From CAVVAL01 sp963740215 (GTDB lineage: Bacteria > Actinomycetota > Actinomycetes > Mycobacteriales > Cryptosporangiaceae), in assembly GCA_963740215.1 (NCBI GenBank), contig CAVUDJ010000019.1, positions 248,001-312,000 on the forward strand: DNA of 64,000 bases, read 5' to 3'. Below, piece by piece: positions 1 through 6,300 of this stretch. The position numbers were made by a program, and so were the translations under genes. How positions within the stretch are numbered: the stretch's first letter is position 1; the number at the start of each line of letters is the position of its first letter. Under the pieces are notes generated by a model that worked only from the letters and a program-made list of their open reading frames with translations, did not search any database and was not told the DNA's origin.

Positions 1-430
1 TGGCGAGCACCCGGTCTGCCCGCTCGGCCACCTGGCTCAGCGTTTCGCCGCCGGGCAGGGGATGGGTCCAGACGGTCCAGCCCGGGACGTGTTCGCGGAT
101 CTGCGGCGTGGTCAGGCCCTCGTACTCGCCGTAGTCCACCTCGTGCAGGTCGTCGTCGACGGTGGCGGTGAGGCCGGCCAGCTCGGCGGTGAGGGCGGCA
201 CGGGCGAGCGGGCTCGTGCGGGCCACCGACGGCGGCCCGCCGAGCAGGTCGAGGATCGCCGGGCCGAGTGCGACGGCCTGCGCCTTGCCGCGGGCGGTGA
301 GCGGCACGTCGGTCAGGCCGGTGTGCTGCCCGCTCGCCGACCACTCGGTCTCACCGTGGCGGACGAGGACGACGCGCCCCGAGGCAGCGGCCGGCCCCGA
401 CGATGCGGAGCCGGCCGGTCGAAACGTCAC
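1..430 (-). CDS. Histidine phosphatase family protein (partial, cut by left edge)
   Basis: Reading from a GTG at 430 the protein begins with a short Ala/Ser-rich stretch and then RVVLVRHGETEWS, the RHG phosphohistidine motif of the phosphoglycerate-mutase-like superfamily. Further on come HTGLTDVPLT, ARTSPLARAALTAE (second conserved Arg) and HEVDYGEYEGLT (conserved Glu), the usual order of active-site elements. The protein runs off the left edge, so the C-terminal His motif is not visible. The start lies directly after the stop of the nickel superoxide dismutase, so the two are probably cotranscribed. The substrate cannot be told; the short, stand-alone form suits a small-molecule phosphatase. 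Confidence 0.85.
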   Translation of the reverse strand, partial: MTFRPAGSASSGPAAASGRVVLVRHGETEWSASGQHTGLTDVPLTARGKAQAVALGPAILDLLGGPPSVARTSPLARAALTAELAGLTATVDDDLHEVDYGEYEGLTTPQIREHVPGWTVWTHPLPGGETLSQVAERADRVLA

Positions 431-838
431 TCAGGCCGCCTTCTTGGTCTCCCAGAAGATGTCGGCGATCTCGTCGATCTTGGAGAGCAGCTCGTCGGCG
501 ACCTTGACCTCGACGGAGCCCTTGGTGCCGCCGGCGCCCGCAAGCTTGGTCGCCTCGTTGAACAGCACGTGGAGCTGCGGGTACTTCTCGAAGTGCGGGG
601 GCTTGAAGTAGTCGGTCCACAGGACCCACAGGTGGTGCTTGACCAGATCGGACCGCTCTTCCTTGATCACCAGCGCACGGGCCCGGAAGGCCGGGTCCTC
701 GTTGGCTTCGTACTTCTCGATGATGGCCTTCACCGACTGCGCCTCGATCCGGGCCTGAGCCGGGTCGTAGACGCCGCAGGGCAGGTCGCAGTGGGCCTGC
801 GCGACCGTGCTGGGGGTGAAGAAGCGGGGCAGCCGCAT
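431..838 (-). CDS. sodN: Nickel-containing superoxide dismutase
   Basis: The 135-residue product disproportionates superoxide in the cytoplasm using a nickel centre. The start at 838 gives a leader MRLPRFFTPSTVAQA followed by HCDLPCGVYD, the nickel hook: after leader cleavage His1, Cys2 and Cys6 bind nickel. The rest (KAIIEKYEANEDP, HHLWVLWTDYFKPPHFEKYP) matches the four-helix bundle of the family, and the length is normal. A strong GGAGG lies about 8 bases upstream of the ATG. The reading frame continues upstream of this ATG without sequence typical of the family, so the shorter start is preferred. The divergent neighbour is the leader-cleaving protease SodX. Confidence 0.97.
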   Translation of the reverse strand: MRLPRFFTPSTVAQAHCDLPCGVYDPAQARIEAQSVKAIIEKYEANEDPAFRARALVIKEERSDLVKHHLWVLWTDYFKPPHFEKYPQLHVLFNEATKLAGAGGTKGSVEVKVADELLSKIDEIADIFWETKKAA

Positions 839-926
839 GGAAGTCCTCCGGAGGCTTGCGATGATCGGTTCGGTACTCGAAATGGACCCTACTCCCGCCA
901 TTCCCCAGGGAACGGAAAGGACTCAC

Positions 927-1262
927 GTGCTGGCCAGGCGCTGGACCCCGGTGCTCGTGCACGGCCCGTCGATGGTGCCGACGCTGCGCCACGGCGACGC
1001 CGTGCTCGTGCGGCGCGGGGCGCGCATCCGCCCTGGTGACGTGGTGGTCGGCGCGTTCCGCGCGCGGCCGGACATGCTCGTCGTGAAGCGGGCGGTGCAC
1101 GAGGCGGACGGCGGCTGGTGGCTCGAGTCGGACAACAGCGCGGTCACGGATGACTCCCGCCGTTACGGTTCCGCTGACGCGTACGGCCGGGTGGTGTTCC
1201 GGTACTGGCCTCCAGGTAGGCTCGGACGTGTGACGTCTTCCACTTCTAGGCGTCGCCCCTAG
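927..1262 (+). CDS. sodX: Nickel-type superoxide dismutase maturation protease
   Basis: This is a 111-residue S26-type (signal-peptidase-like) protease. It has HGPSMVPTL, with the catalytic Ser, near the N-terminus and MLVVKRAV, with the catalytic Lys, about 35 residues later. Then follow GGWWLESDN and SADAYGRVVFRYWPP, typical of the SodX group. It removes the N-terminal leader of Ni-SOD so that nickel can be bound. A GTG start at 927 is chosen because AACGGAAAGG precedes it and the catalytic Ser then lies close to the N-terminus; a longer frame upstream would overlap the promoter region of sodN. It is divergent from sodN, separated by 88 bp that must hold both promoters. Confidence 0.92.
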   Translation: MLARRWTPVLVHGPSMVPTLRHGDAVLVRRGARIRPGDVVVGAFRARPDMLVVKRAVHEADGGWWLESDNSAVTDDSRRYGSADAYGRVVFRYWPPGRLGRVTSSTSRRRP

Positions 1263-1399
1263 CCCCGCACCCGTCCCACTGTGCGAGACTGCCTTGAACC
1301 TCGGGCGATCCCCGGGCCGCTGTGCTGAGCCGCCATCCGCGACCGCGTTGGTCGTTTGGCACGCCTGTCGACCCCGCCCCGAGCCTAGGAGCTCACCGC

Positions 1400-2581
1400 A
1401 TGAGTGCCCTGCCTGTCGATCCGCCGTTGGACGACGATCCGGTTTTCGCCCTTCACCGGGGCGGAAAGATGGAGATCGCCTGCACGGTCCCGCTGGACAA
1501 CCGGGACGACCTGTCGATGGCGTACACCCCCGGGGTGGCCCGGGTCTGCATGGCCATCGCCCAGGACGAGACCCTCTTCGACGACTACACGTGGGCGTCC
1601 CGCACGGTCGCCGTCGTCACCGACGGCACCGCGGTTCTCGGGCTCGGCAACATCGGGCCGCGCGCCGCGATGCCGGTGATGGAGGGCAAGGCGGTCCTGT
1701 TCAAGAAGTTCGGCGGTGTCGACGCGGTGCCGATCTGCCTGGACACCACCGACCCGGACGAGCTGATCGAGACGGTCGTCCGGCTGGCGCCGTCGTTCGG
1801 CGGCATCAACCTGGAGGACATCAGCGCGCCGCGCTGCTTCGGCATCGAGGACGCCCTCAAGGAGCGGCTCGACATTCCTGTCTTCCACGACGACCAGCAC
1901 GGCACCGCGATCGTCGCTCTCGCCGCCCTGCGCAACGCCGCCGCGCTGACCGGCCGCTCGATCGCAGACCTTCGCGCGGTGGTGTCCGGCGCCGGAGCGG
2001 CCGGGGTCGCGGTAACGAAGATGCTGCTCGCCGCCGGCATCGGCGACATCGCGGTCGCCGACTCGAAGGGCATCGTCCACAGCGGACGCGCCGACCTGAC
2101 GCCGGTCAAGCAGGAGCTGGCCGCGATCACCAACCGGTCCGGGCTGACCGGCTCGTTCGACGCCGCGCTGGCCGGCGCCGACGTGCTGATCGGGCTGTCC
2201 GCAGGCAAGGTGCCGGAGAGCGCCGTCGCCACGATGGCGCCCGGTGGGTTGATCTTCGCGATGGCCAATCCGGATCCCGAGGTCGACCCCAAGGTCGCCG
2301 CCCGGTACGCAGCCGTGGTCGCCACCGGCCGCAGCGACTACCCGAACCAGATCAACAACGTGCTGGCCTTCCCCGGTATCTTCCGCGGCGCGCTCGACGT
2401 GCGTGCGCGCAAGATCACCGAGGGCATGAAGCTCGCGGCGGCGGATGCGCTGGCCGCGCTCGTGGCCGACGACCTGCGCCCGGACCAGGTGATTCCCAGC
2501 CCGTTCGACGTCCGGGTGGGGCCGGCGGTGGCCGAAGCCGTGGCTCGCACCGCCCGCGCCGAGGGCGTCGCTCGCGCCTGA
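1400..2581 (+). CDS. NAD(P)-dependent malic enzyme
   Basis: The 393-residue product decarboxylates malate to pyruvate, linking the citric acid cycle to pyruvate. Visible motifs in order are MAYTPGVARVC, VVTDGTAVLGLGNIG, KAVLFKKFGGVDAVPICLD, the metal-binding region INLEDISAPRCF, PVFHDDQHGTAIV, and the nucleotide-binding VVSGAGAAGVA; ANPDPEVDP and NQINNVLAFPG close the fold. This is the short form without the C-terminal phosphotransacetylase-like domain of MaeB. ATG 1400 is preceded by AGGAG at a good distance. Upstream open codons lack family sequence. Cofactor preference is not decided here. Confidence 0.93.
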   Translation: MSALPVDPPLDDDPVFALHRGGKMEIACTVPLDNRDDLSMAYTPGVARVCMAIAQDETLFDDYTWASRTVAVVTDGTAVLGLGNIGPRAAMPVMEGKAVLFKKFGGVDAVPICLDTTDPDELIETVVRLAPSFGGINLEDISAPRCFGIEDALKERLDIPVFHDDQHGTAIVALAALRNAAALTGRSIADLRAVVSGAGAAGVAVTKMLLAAGIGDIAVADSKGIVHSGRADLTPVKQELAAITNRSGLTGSFDAALAGADVLIGLSAGKVPESAVATMAPGGLIFAMANPDPEVDPKVAARYAAVVATGRSDYPNQINNVLAFPGIFRGALDVRARKITEGMKLAAADALAALVADDLRPDQVIPSPFDVRVGPAVAEAVARTARAEGVARA

Positions 2582-2595
2582 CCTGTCTCGTTGAC

Positions 2596-2645
2596 TTTCG
2601 GATTCTTGGGGGTCCAGCGGCGCGCGGACCCCCAAGAATCCGAAA
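2596..2645. terminator. Long perfect palindrome, family P copy 1 (convergent gene ends)
   Basis: Two perfect 20-base arms (2596-2615 and 2626-2645; left arm begins TTTCGGATTCTTGG) are separated by 10 bases. It lies between the convergent ends of the malic enzyme gene and the membrane-protein gene and would act as a bidirectional terminator. The right side, including the following CTCGGCGG, closely matches the palindrome at 42994-43052. Confidence 0.75.
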
Positions 2646-2657
2646 CTCGGCGGCTGC

Positions 2658-3071
2658 TCAGGTGCCGGACGTGCTGTTGATCGCCCCCAGGCAGCAGCAG
2701 AGGAACACGAACAGCACGGGGACCGCGATGAACAGGACGAGGCTCAGCACTTCGTGCGGCGGCTTGACCGGCTGGAAGTCGATCGCGCCCGCCACGAACA
2801 CGATCACCGGCGCCGCGTAGTACACGGAGACGTTGCCGCCGTGCCGGTTGTCGACCTGGATGCGCGCCTTGCCGATGTCCCACAGGTACTTCGTGTGAAC
2901 CTGGACGTCGTAAACGCCCGGCTGCAGCGGGATCGGGTTGTCGCCCCACTGCAACTGCACCTGGTGCCCGTTGATCGTGGCGACAGGCTTGAACATGGCC
3001 AGCAGGAACGCCAGCCATGAGTACTTCGTGTGGATGTTGAGCGTCGCGCTCTGTCCTTGATTTGGGTGCAC
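2658..3071 (-). CDS. Small membrane protein of unknown function
   Basis: A 137-residue protein that I do not recognise by name. It has an N-terminal beta-type region (NIHTKYSWLAFLLAMFKPV, then GHQVQLQWGDNPIPLQPGVY and VHTKYLWDIGKARIQVD), a hydrophobic stretch (YYAAPVIVFVAGAI) and a strongly hydrophobic C-terminal segment (LVLFIAVPVLFVFLCCCLGA) that would be a membrane anchor containing three adjacent Cys. The GTG at 3071 is the start nearest the conserved part; the frame stays open upstream into the flavin reductase gene. It lies 53 bp downstream of that gene and may be cotranscribed. No function is inferred. Confidence 0.7.
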   Translation of the reverse strand: MHPNQGQSATLNIHTKYSWLAFLLAMFKPVATINGHQVQLQWGDNPIPLQPGVYDVQVHTKYLWDIGKARIQVDNRHGGNVSVYYAAPVIVFVAGAIDFQPVKPPHEVLSLVLFIAVPVLFVFLCCCLGAINSTSGT

Positions 3072-3124
3072 GACGTGGGACGCTAGCGAATCAGGTGACT
3101 GGTGGTGCGCACCGCCCCGCCTGG

Positions 3125-3664
3125 TCAGCCGGCGAGTGTCCGGTAGGCGCCCTGGTGGAAGATCAGCGGGTCGCCCGCGCCGCAGTCCAGCTCGTGCACA
3201 CGGCCGAGCACGAAGACGTGGTCGCCGGCCGGGATCACGGCCTCCACCGCGCAGTCGATCCACGCGGCGACGCCGTCGAGCAGCGGCGCGCCGGAGTACG
3301 GCGCCGGCTGCCACTTCACGGTGTCGAACCGGTCGTCGTGCGGCGCGGCGAACAGCCTGGCCAGCTCCTCCTGACCCGCACCGAGGACGTTGACGCAGAA
3401 CTGCCCGACCTCGTGGATGCGCGGCCAGGACTGCGACGCGCGCGCCGGCAGGAACCCCACCAGCGGCGGATCCAGCGAGACCGACGTGAACGAGCCGATC
3501 GACAGCCCCACCGGACCTGCCGGCGTGGTCGCGGTGACGATCGTGACGCCGGTGGGGAAGCAACCCAGCACCTTGCGGTACGTCTGCGGGTCGATCTCGT
3601 GCGCGGCGGCACCGTCCGGCTGCTCGTCGGCAGGGGTCAGGGCGTCCTCGGTCTGTTCGCGCAC
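3125..3664 (-). CDS. Flavin reductase family protein (FMN-binding split barrel)
   Basis: The 179-residue protein has the flavin-reductase-like domain across residues 28-178: GCFPTGVTIVTA, GLSIGSFTSVSLDPPLVGFL, then GQFCVNVLGAGQEELARLFA, DRFDTVKW and GDHVFVLGRVHELD. Such proteins reduce FMN or FAD with NAD(P)H for a partner monooxygenase, or bind flavin for other reductions. No monooxygenase is adjacent, so the partner is unknown. GTG 3664 follows a GGGAAC ribosome-binding-like sequence; the open frame upstream overlaps the divergent oxidoreductase gene and is not family-like. Confidence 0.88.
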   Translation of the reverse strand: MREQTEDALTPADEQPDGAAAHEIDPQTYRKVLGCFPTGVTIVTATTPAGPVGLSIGSFTSVSLDPPLVGFLPARASQSWPRIHEVGQFCVNVLGAGQEELARLFAAPHDDRFDTVKWQPAPYSGAPLLDGVAAWIDCAVEAVIPAGDHVFVLGRVHELDCGAGDPLIFHQGAYRTLAG

Positions 3665-3709
3665 CGTCCCATTGTTCCCTGCCCGTCGTACGCCGGTACG
3701 GTCGGTTCC

Positions 3710-4648
3710 ATGCATGCCGCCTATGCCGCCCGCATCGACCCCGACGACCCGCTCTCCGCGCTGGAGGTGGGTGAACGCCCCGATCCGACACCGCCGGACG
3801 GCTGGGTCGTGGTCGACCTCGTGGCCAGCGCGCTCAACCATCACGACCTGTGGTCGCTCCGCGGGGTGGGGCTGGGCACCGAGCAGTTGCCGATGATCCT
3901 CGGCTGCGACGCCGCCGGCATCGGCCCGGACGGCGACGAGGTCGTCGTCTTCCCGGTGATCGTCGAGGGCGGGTTCTCGATCCTGTCCGAGAAGCATCAG
4001 GGCACGCTCGCCGAGAAGGTCACGGTGCCGGCCGGCAACCTGGTGCCGAAGCCCGCCGAGCTGACGTTCGCCGAGGCGGCCTGCCTGCCCACCGCGTGGC
4101 TCACCGCGTACCGGATGCTCACTACGAAGGGGCAGGTCGAGAAGGGCAGCACCGTGCTCGTGCAGGGTGCGGGCGGCGGGGTGGCCACGGCGGCGATCGC
4201 GATCGCCCACGCGCTGGGCGCCACCGTCTATGCCACGAGCCGGGACGCTGCCAAGCGGGAGCGGGCCGCGGCGTTGGGGGCGGTCGCTCTGGAGGCTGGC
4301 GCGCGCCTGCCCGAGCGCGCCGACGTCGTGATCGAGACGGTCGGCGAGGCTACCTTCGACCACTCGCAGAAGTCGGTGAAGCCGGGCGGGCGGATCGTCG
4401 TCTCCGGCGCCACCTCCGGCCACCTGCCCAAGCTCGACCTGCGGCGGCTCTTCTACCACCAGGTCTCGGTGCTCGGCACGTCTATGGGCACGCCCGACGA
4501 GCTGTCCGCCCTGCTCGCGCTGTGCGCCGAGACCGGGCTGCGTCCGGTGATCGACCACGTCTACCCGTTCGCGGAGGTCCGCGAGGCGTTCGCGCACCTG
4601 GCGCGGGGCGATGTCTTCGGCAAGCTGGTGATCGACCACCGCGCCTGA
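3710..4648 (+). CDS. Zinc-type alcohol dehydrogenase / quinone oxidoreductase family protein (MDR)
   Basis: A 312-residue medium-chain dehydrogenase/reductase. The N-terminal GroES-like domain carries ALNHHDLWSLRGVG and LGCDAAGIG; the Rossmann part has TVLVQGAGGGVATAAIAIA as its NADP-binding loop, followed by VIETVGEATFDHS and KPGGRIVVSGATSG. The zinc-binding Cys cluster of true alcohol dehydrogenases is not seen, which favours an enoyl/quinone reductase type. ATG 3710 starts close to the conserved N-terminus. It is divergent from the flavin reductase, 45 bp apart. The substrate is not predictable. Confidence 0.88.
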   Translation: MHAAYAARIDPDDPLSALEVGERPDPTPPDGWVVVDLVASALNHHDLWSLRGVGLGTEQLPMILGCDAAGIGPDGDEVVVFPVIVEGGFSILSEKHQGTLAEKVTVPAGNLVPKPAELTFAEAACLPTAWLTAYRMLTTKGQVEKGSTVLVQGAGGGVATAAIAIAHALGATVYATSRDAAKRERAAALGAVALEAGARLPERADVVIETVGEATFDHSQKSVKPGGRIVVSGATSGHLPKLDLRRLFYHQVSVLGTSMGTPDELSALLALCAETGLRPVIDHVYPFAEVREAFAHLARGDVFGKLVIDHRA

Positions 4649-4670
4649 GGTCGGCCGGCGCCGGGGCGTA

Positions 4671-4738
4671 CGGAAACGGACTGTCCGGGAAGCTGTCCTC
4701 AAACCGGACACGGGATACCGCCAAAACCCCGACAGTTG
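4671..4738 (-). repeat. R-family foldback repeat, copy R1 (68 bp)
   Basis: Read on the minus strand it starts CAACTGTCGGGG, contains the inner hairpin GTCCGGTTTGAGGAC and ends CCGGACAGTCCGTTTCCG. It aligns without gaps to copy R5 (54355-54422) and shares its second half with R2 and R3. It lies in the intergenic space before the membrane-protein operon. Confidence 0.75.
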
Positions 4739-4758
4739 CGTGCTGGCCCCTCGGGAAG

Positions 4759-4779
4759 TACTTGCCAGGGTGGCAAGTA
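4759..4779. promoter_or_regulatory. 21-bp perfect palindromic operator
   Basis: TACTTGCCA, three bases, then TGGCAAGTA: 9-base arms in perfect symmetry, 38 bp before the GTG of the first membrane-protein gene. It is flanked by two direct copies of GGAAGTACTT (4754-4763 and 4780-4789, the second overlapping the far edge). The third gene of the same operon encodes a winged-helix regulator, the natural candidate to bind here. Confidence 0.65.
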
Positions 4780-4817
4780 GGAAGTACTTTCCTCCTAGGA
4801 AACCACGGGAGGATGCT

Positions 4818-5300
4818 GTGACGCACAACGAGATCTCGCCCGACGAAGCCGCACGCGCGCTTTCGGAGGTGGCCGGGCGCCGCCGCCAGGTGGCAGCGGC
4901 AGTTTCGCTCCCCGCCTGGTATTGGCCGGCGGGGGGTGTCATAGCCCTGCTCGGGGGTGTCTGGGGCGACCTGCCGGTGCCGCCGACGGTCTCGGTCGTT
5001 GGCGAGCTGCTGACCGGGCTCGCCATGCTTGCCGTGGTCGGGCTCGGGGTGTTCCGTCAGTCGGTCCGGCCGGACCCCGCGCTGTTCGGGTTCGTCGGCT
5101 GGCTACTGACAATGGCGGTCGTGCCGCTGTTCGGCGTCGCGATCCTGGCGGTCGTGTTTGGGACGGCCGAGTTCGTGGCGACCGCCGACGTCCCGCTCCC
5201 GGGTACCACGATTGGGCTGGTCATGGGCGTGTTCCTCGCGGTCGGTGGCCCGCTGGTTGAGCGCTTGCAGCAGCGGATCCGGATCTGGCTCGTCCGGTGA
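4818..5300 (+). CDS. Four-helix membrane protein, paralogue A of a tandem pair
   Basis: A 160-residue protein of unknown function. The cytoplasmic N-terminus THNEISPDEAARALSEVAG is followed by RRRQVAAAVSLPAWYW and four hydrophobic segments at roughly residues 34-52, 56-76, 94-115 and 126-146. GTG 4818 is preceded by GGGAGG. The first 45 residues are nearly identical to those of the next gene, so the two arose by tandem duplication, but the membrane parts have diverged. It is the first gene of an operon with its paralogue and a winged-helix regulator. Small-molecule transport or stress sensing are possible but nothing in the sequence shows it. Confidence 0.8.
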   Translation: MTHNEISPDEAARALSEVAGRRRQVAAAVSLPAWYWPAGGVIALLGGVWGDLPVPPTVSVVGELLTGLAMLAVVGLGVFRQSVRPDPALFGFVGWLLTMAVVPLFGVAILAVVFGTAEFVATADVPLPGTTIGLVMGVFLAVGGPLVERLQQRIRIWLVR

Positions 5301-5311
5301 AGGGGGTCGAC

Positions 5312-5785
5312 ATGACACACAACGAGATCTCGCCTGACGAGGCCGCACGCGCCCTGTCGGACGTGGCCGACCGCCGCCGCCAGGTGGCAGCGGCGGTTTC
5401 GTTTCCCGCCTGGTACTTCCCCGCGGCCGGCGTGCTGGTGGCGGGAAACTTCGCGCTTTTGGACGAGCCCGGCTGGGCGTTCTACTGGCCGGCGGCTGTC
5501 GTCGGCGCACTCGGGTGGCTCGGGCTGGTCCTGTTGGCGAGGCGGCAGCAGCGGATCAAGCCGCACGGATCGCTGTACGGAGCGCGTAGCTGGGCGCTGA
5601 TCGCTGGCGCTGCGGTCGTGTTGGCGCTCGTGGGGATGCTGATCAGCGAGGTGGCCCAGCGGTCGGGCATCGCGCGGCCCTTCGCGGTCACCGGTGTCGC
5701 TTTCGGCGTTCTGCTCGCCAGCTTCGGCTTGCTGCTCCGACACTGGCTGCGGAGGGTGTTCGTCCGGCGGGCTGGTTCCCGGTGA
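5312..5785 (+). CDS. Four-helix membrane protein, paralogue B of a tandem pair
   Basis: A 157-residue protein starting MTHNEISPDEAARALSDVAD, then RRRQVAAAVSFPAWYFPAAG, nearly identical to the N-terminus of the preceding gene. About four hydrophobic segments follow, and the C-terminus is basic (LRRVFVRRAGSR). The start is 11 bp after the previous stop and its own stop overlaps the GTG of the next gene (GTGA), so the three genes should be translationally coupled. The conserved part is the soluble N-terminal helix with its first membrane segment, suggesting that region has the shared function. The function is unknown. Confidence 0.82.
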   Translation: MTHNEISPDEAARALSDVADRRRQVAAAVSFPAWYFPAAGVLVAGNFALLDEPGWAFYWPAAVVGALGWLGLVLLARRQQRIKPHGSLYGARSWALIAGAAVVLALVGMLISEVAQRSGIARPFAVTGVAFGVLLASFGLLLRHWLRRVFVRRAGSR

Positions 5786-6102
5786 CCGGGGGAGTTCCGC
5801 AGCCCGACCCGGTGATCGTCACGACCACCCGGCTCTCGATCGTCGCCCTGCTCGCGGCGGCCGACGAGATGGAGTTCGCGGCCGTCCGGGACGCGGTCGA
5901 GCTGAGCGACTCGGCGTTGTCGAAGCAGGCCAGCGCGCTGGAGGCGGCGGGCTACGTGCGGATCCGGAAGGGCCACGTCGGCAAGCGCCCGCGTACCTGG
6001 CTCTCCCTCACCGCGCTGGGTCGGTACCAGTTCACGCAGCATGTCGCCGCGCTCAACGCGATCGTGGCCCAGGCCGGTATGCGGTTGGATCGCGCCCCTT
6101 AA
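5782..6102 (+). CDS. Winged-helix transcriptional regulator (MarR-like)
   Basis: A 106-residue single-domain winged-helix protein: TTRLSIVALLAAADEMEFAA (helices 1-2), ELSDSALSKQASALEAAGYV (recognition helix) and IRKGHVGKRPRTWLSLTALG (wing), with a C-terminal helix suited to dimerisation. This pattern is typical of the compact 'winged helix DNA-binding' group encoded next to small membrane proteins. The GTG start overlaps the stop of the preceding membrane gene by four bases. It probably represses its own operon through the palindrome at 4759-4779. The stop codon lies within a terminator-like palindrome. Confidence 0.85.
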   Translation: MTGGVPQPDPVIVTTTRLSIVALLAAADEMEFAAVRDAVELSDSALSKQASALEAAGYVRIRKGHVGKRPRTWLSLTALGRYQFTQHVAALNAIVAQAGMRLDRAP

Positions 6103-6120
6103 GGGGCGCGATCCACCCGC
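6081..6120. terminator. Palindrome, family Q copy 1
   Basis: Two 20-base arms meet with no loop (GCGGTTGGATCGCGCC.., one mismatch) at 6081-6100 and 6101-6120. It overlaps the stop of the winged-helix gene and the end of the convergent DUF6104-like frame. It shares its core GCGGTTGGATCGCGCC with the palindrome at 10179-10218. Confidence 0.7.
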
Positions 6121-6297
6121 TCCGTAATCCTCGTCGTCGGCGCGGGCCAGGAACGTGGCCAGCCGCTCGATCGGCGTCTCGAACTCCGGGTTGAGGTCGA
6201 CGAAGTCCCGGAGCCGTTCGGCGAGCCAGTCGAGAGTCACGGTCTCGTCGCCGCGACGCTCAGCCAGCTCCTCGATGCCCTTGTCGGTGAAGTACAC
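6106..6297 (-). CDS. Small DUF6104-like protein, natural stop not found
   Basis: Starting at ATG 6297 the product reads MYFTDKGIEELAERRGD, then VTLDWLAERLRDFVDLNPEFETPIERLATFLARADDED, which is the whole of a small conserved actinobacterial protein of about 60 residues and unknown function. The family normally stops just after the acidic DDED. Here the frame instead runs on through the palindrome and antisense to the upstream regulator, with no stop until 5482. A one-base shift would place the TAA of the palindrome centre in frame. I give only the conserved part. It ends three bases before the kgd stop and reads in the same direction. Confidence 0.6.
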
Positions 6298-6300
6298 GGC

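Noticed and set aside
839..926. A Nur (nickel repressor) box between sodN and sodX
   Set aside because: No convincing TTGCAA-N5-TTGCAA-like repeat could be found in the 88-bp gap.
3165..5026. Long minus-strand extension upstream of the flavin reductase
   Set aside because: The frame is open only because it is antisense to the oxidoreductase and membrane genes; conserved sequence begins at the GTG at 3664.
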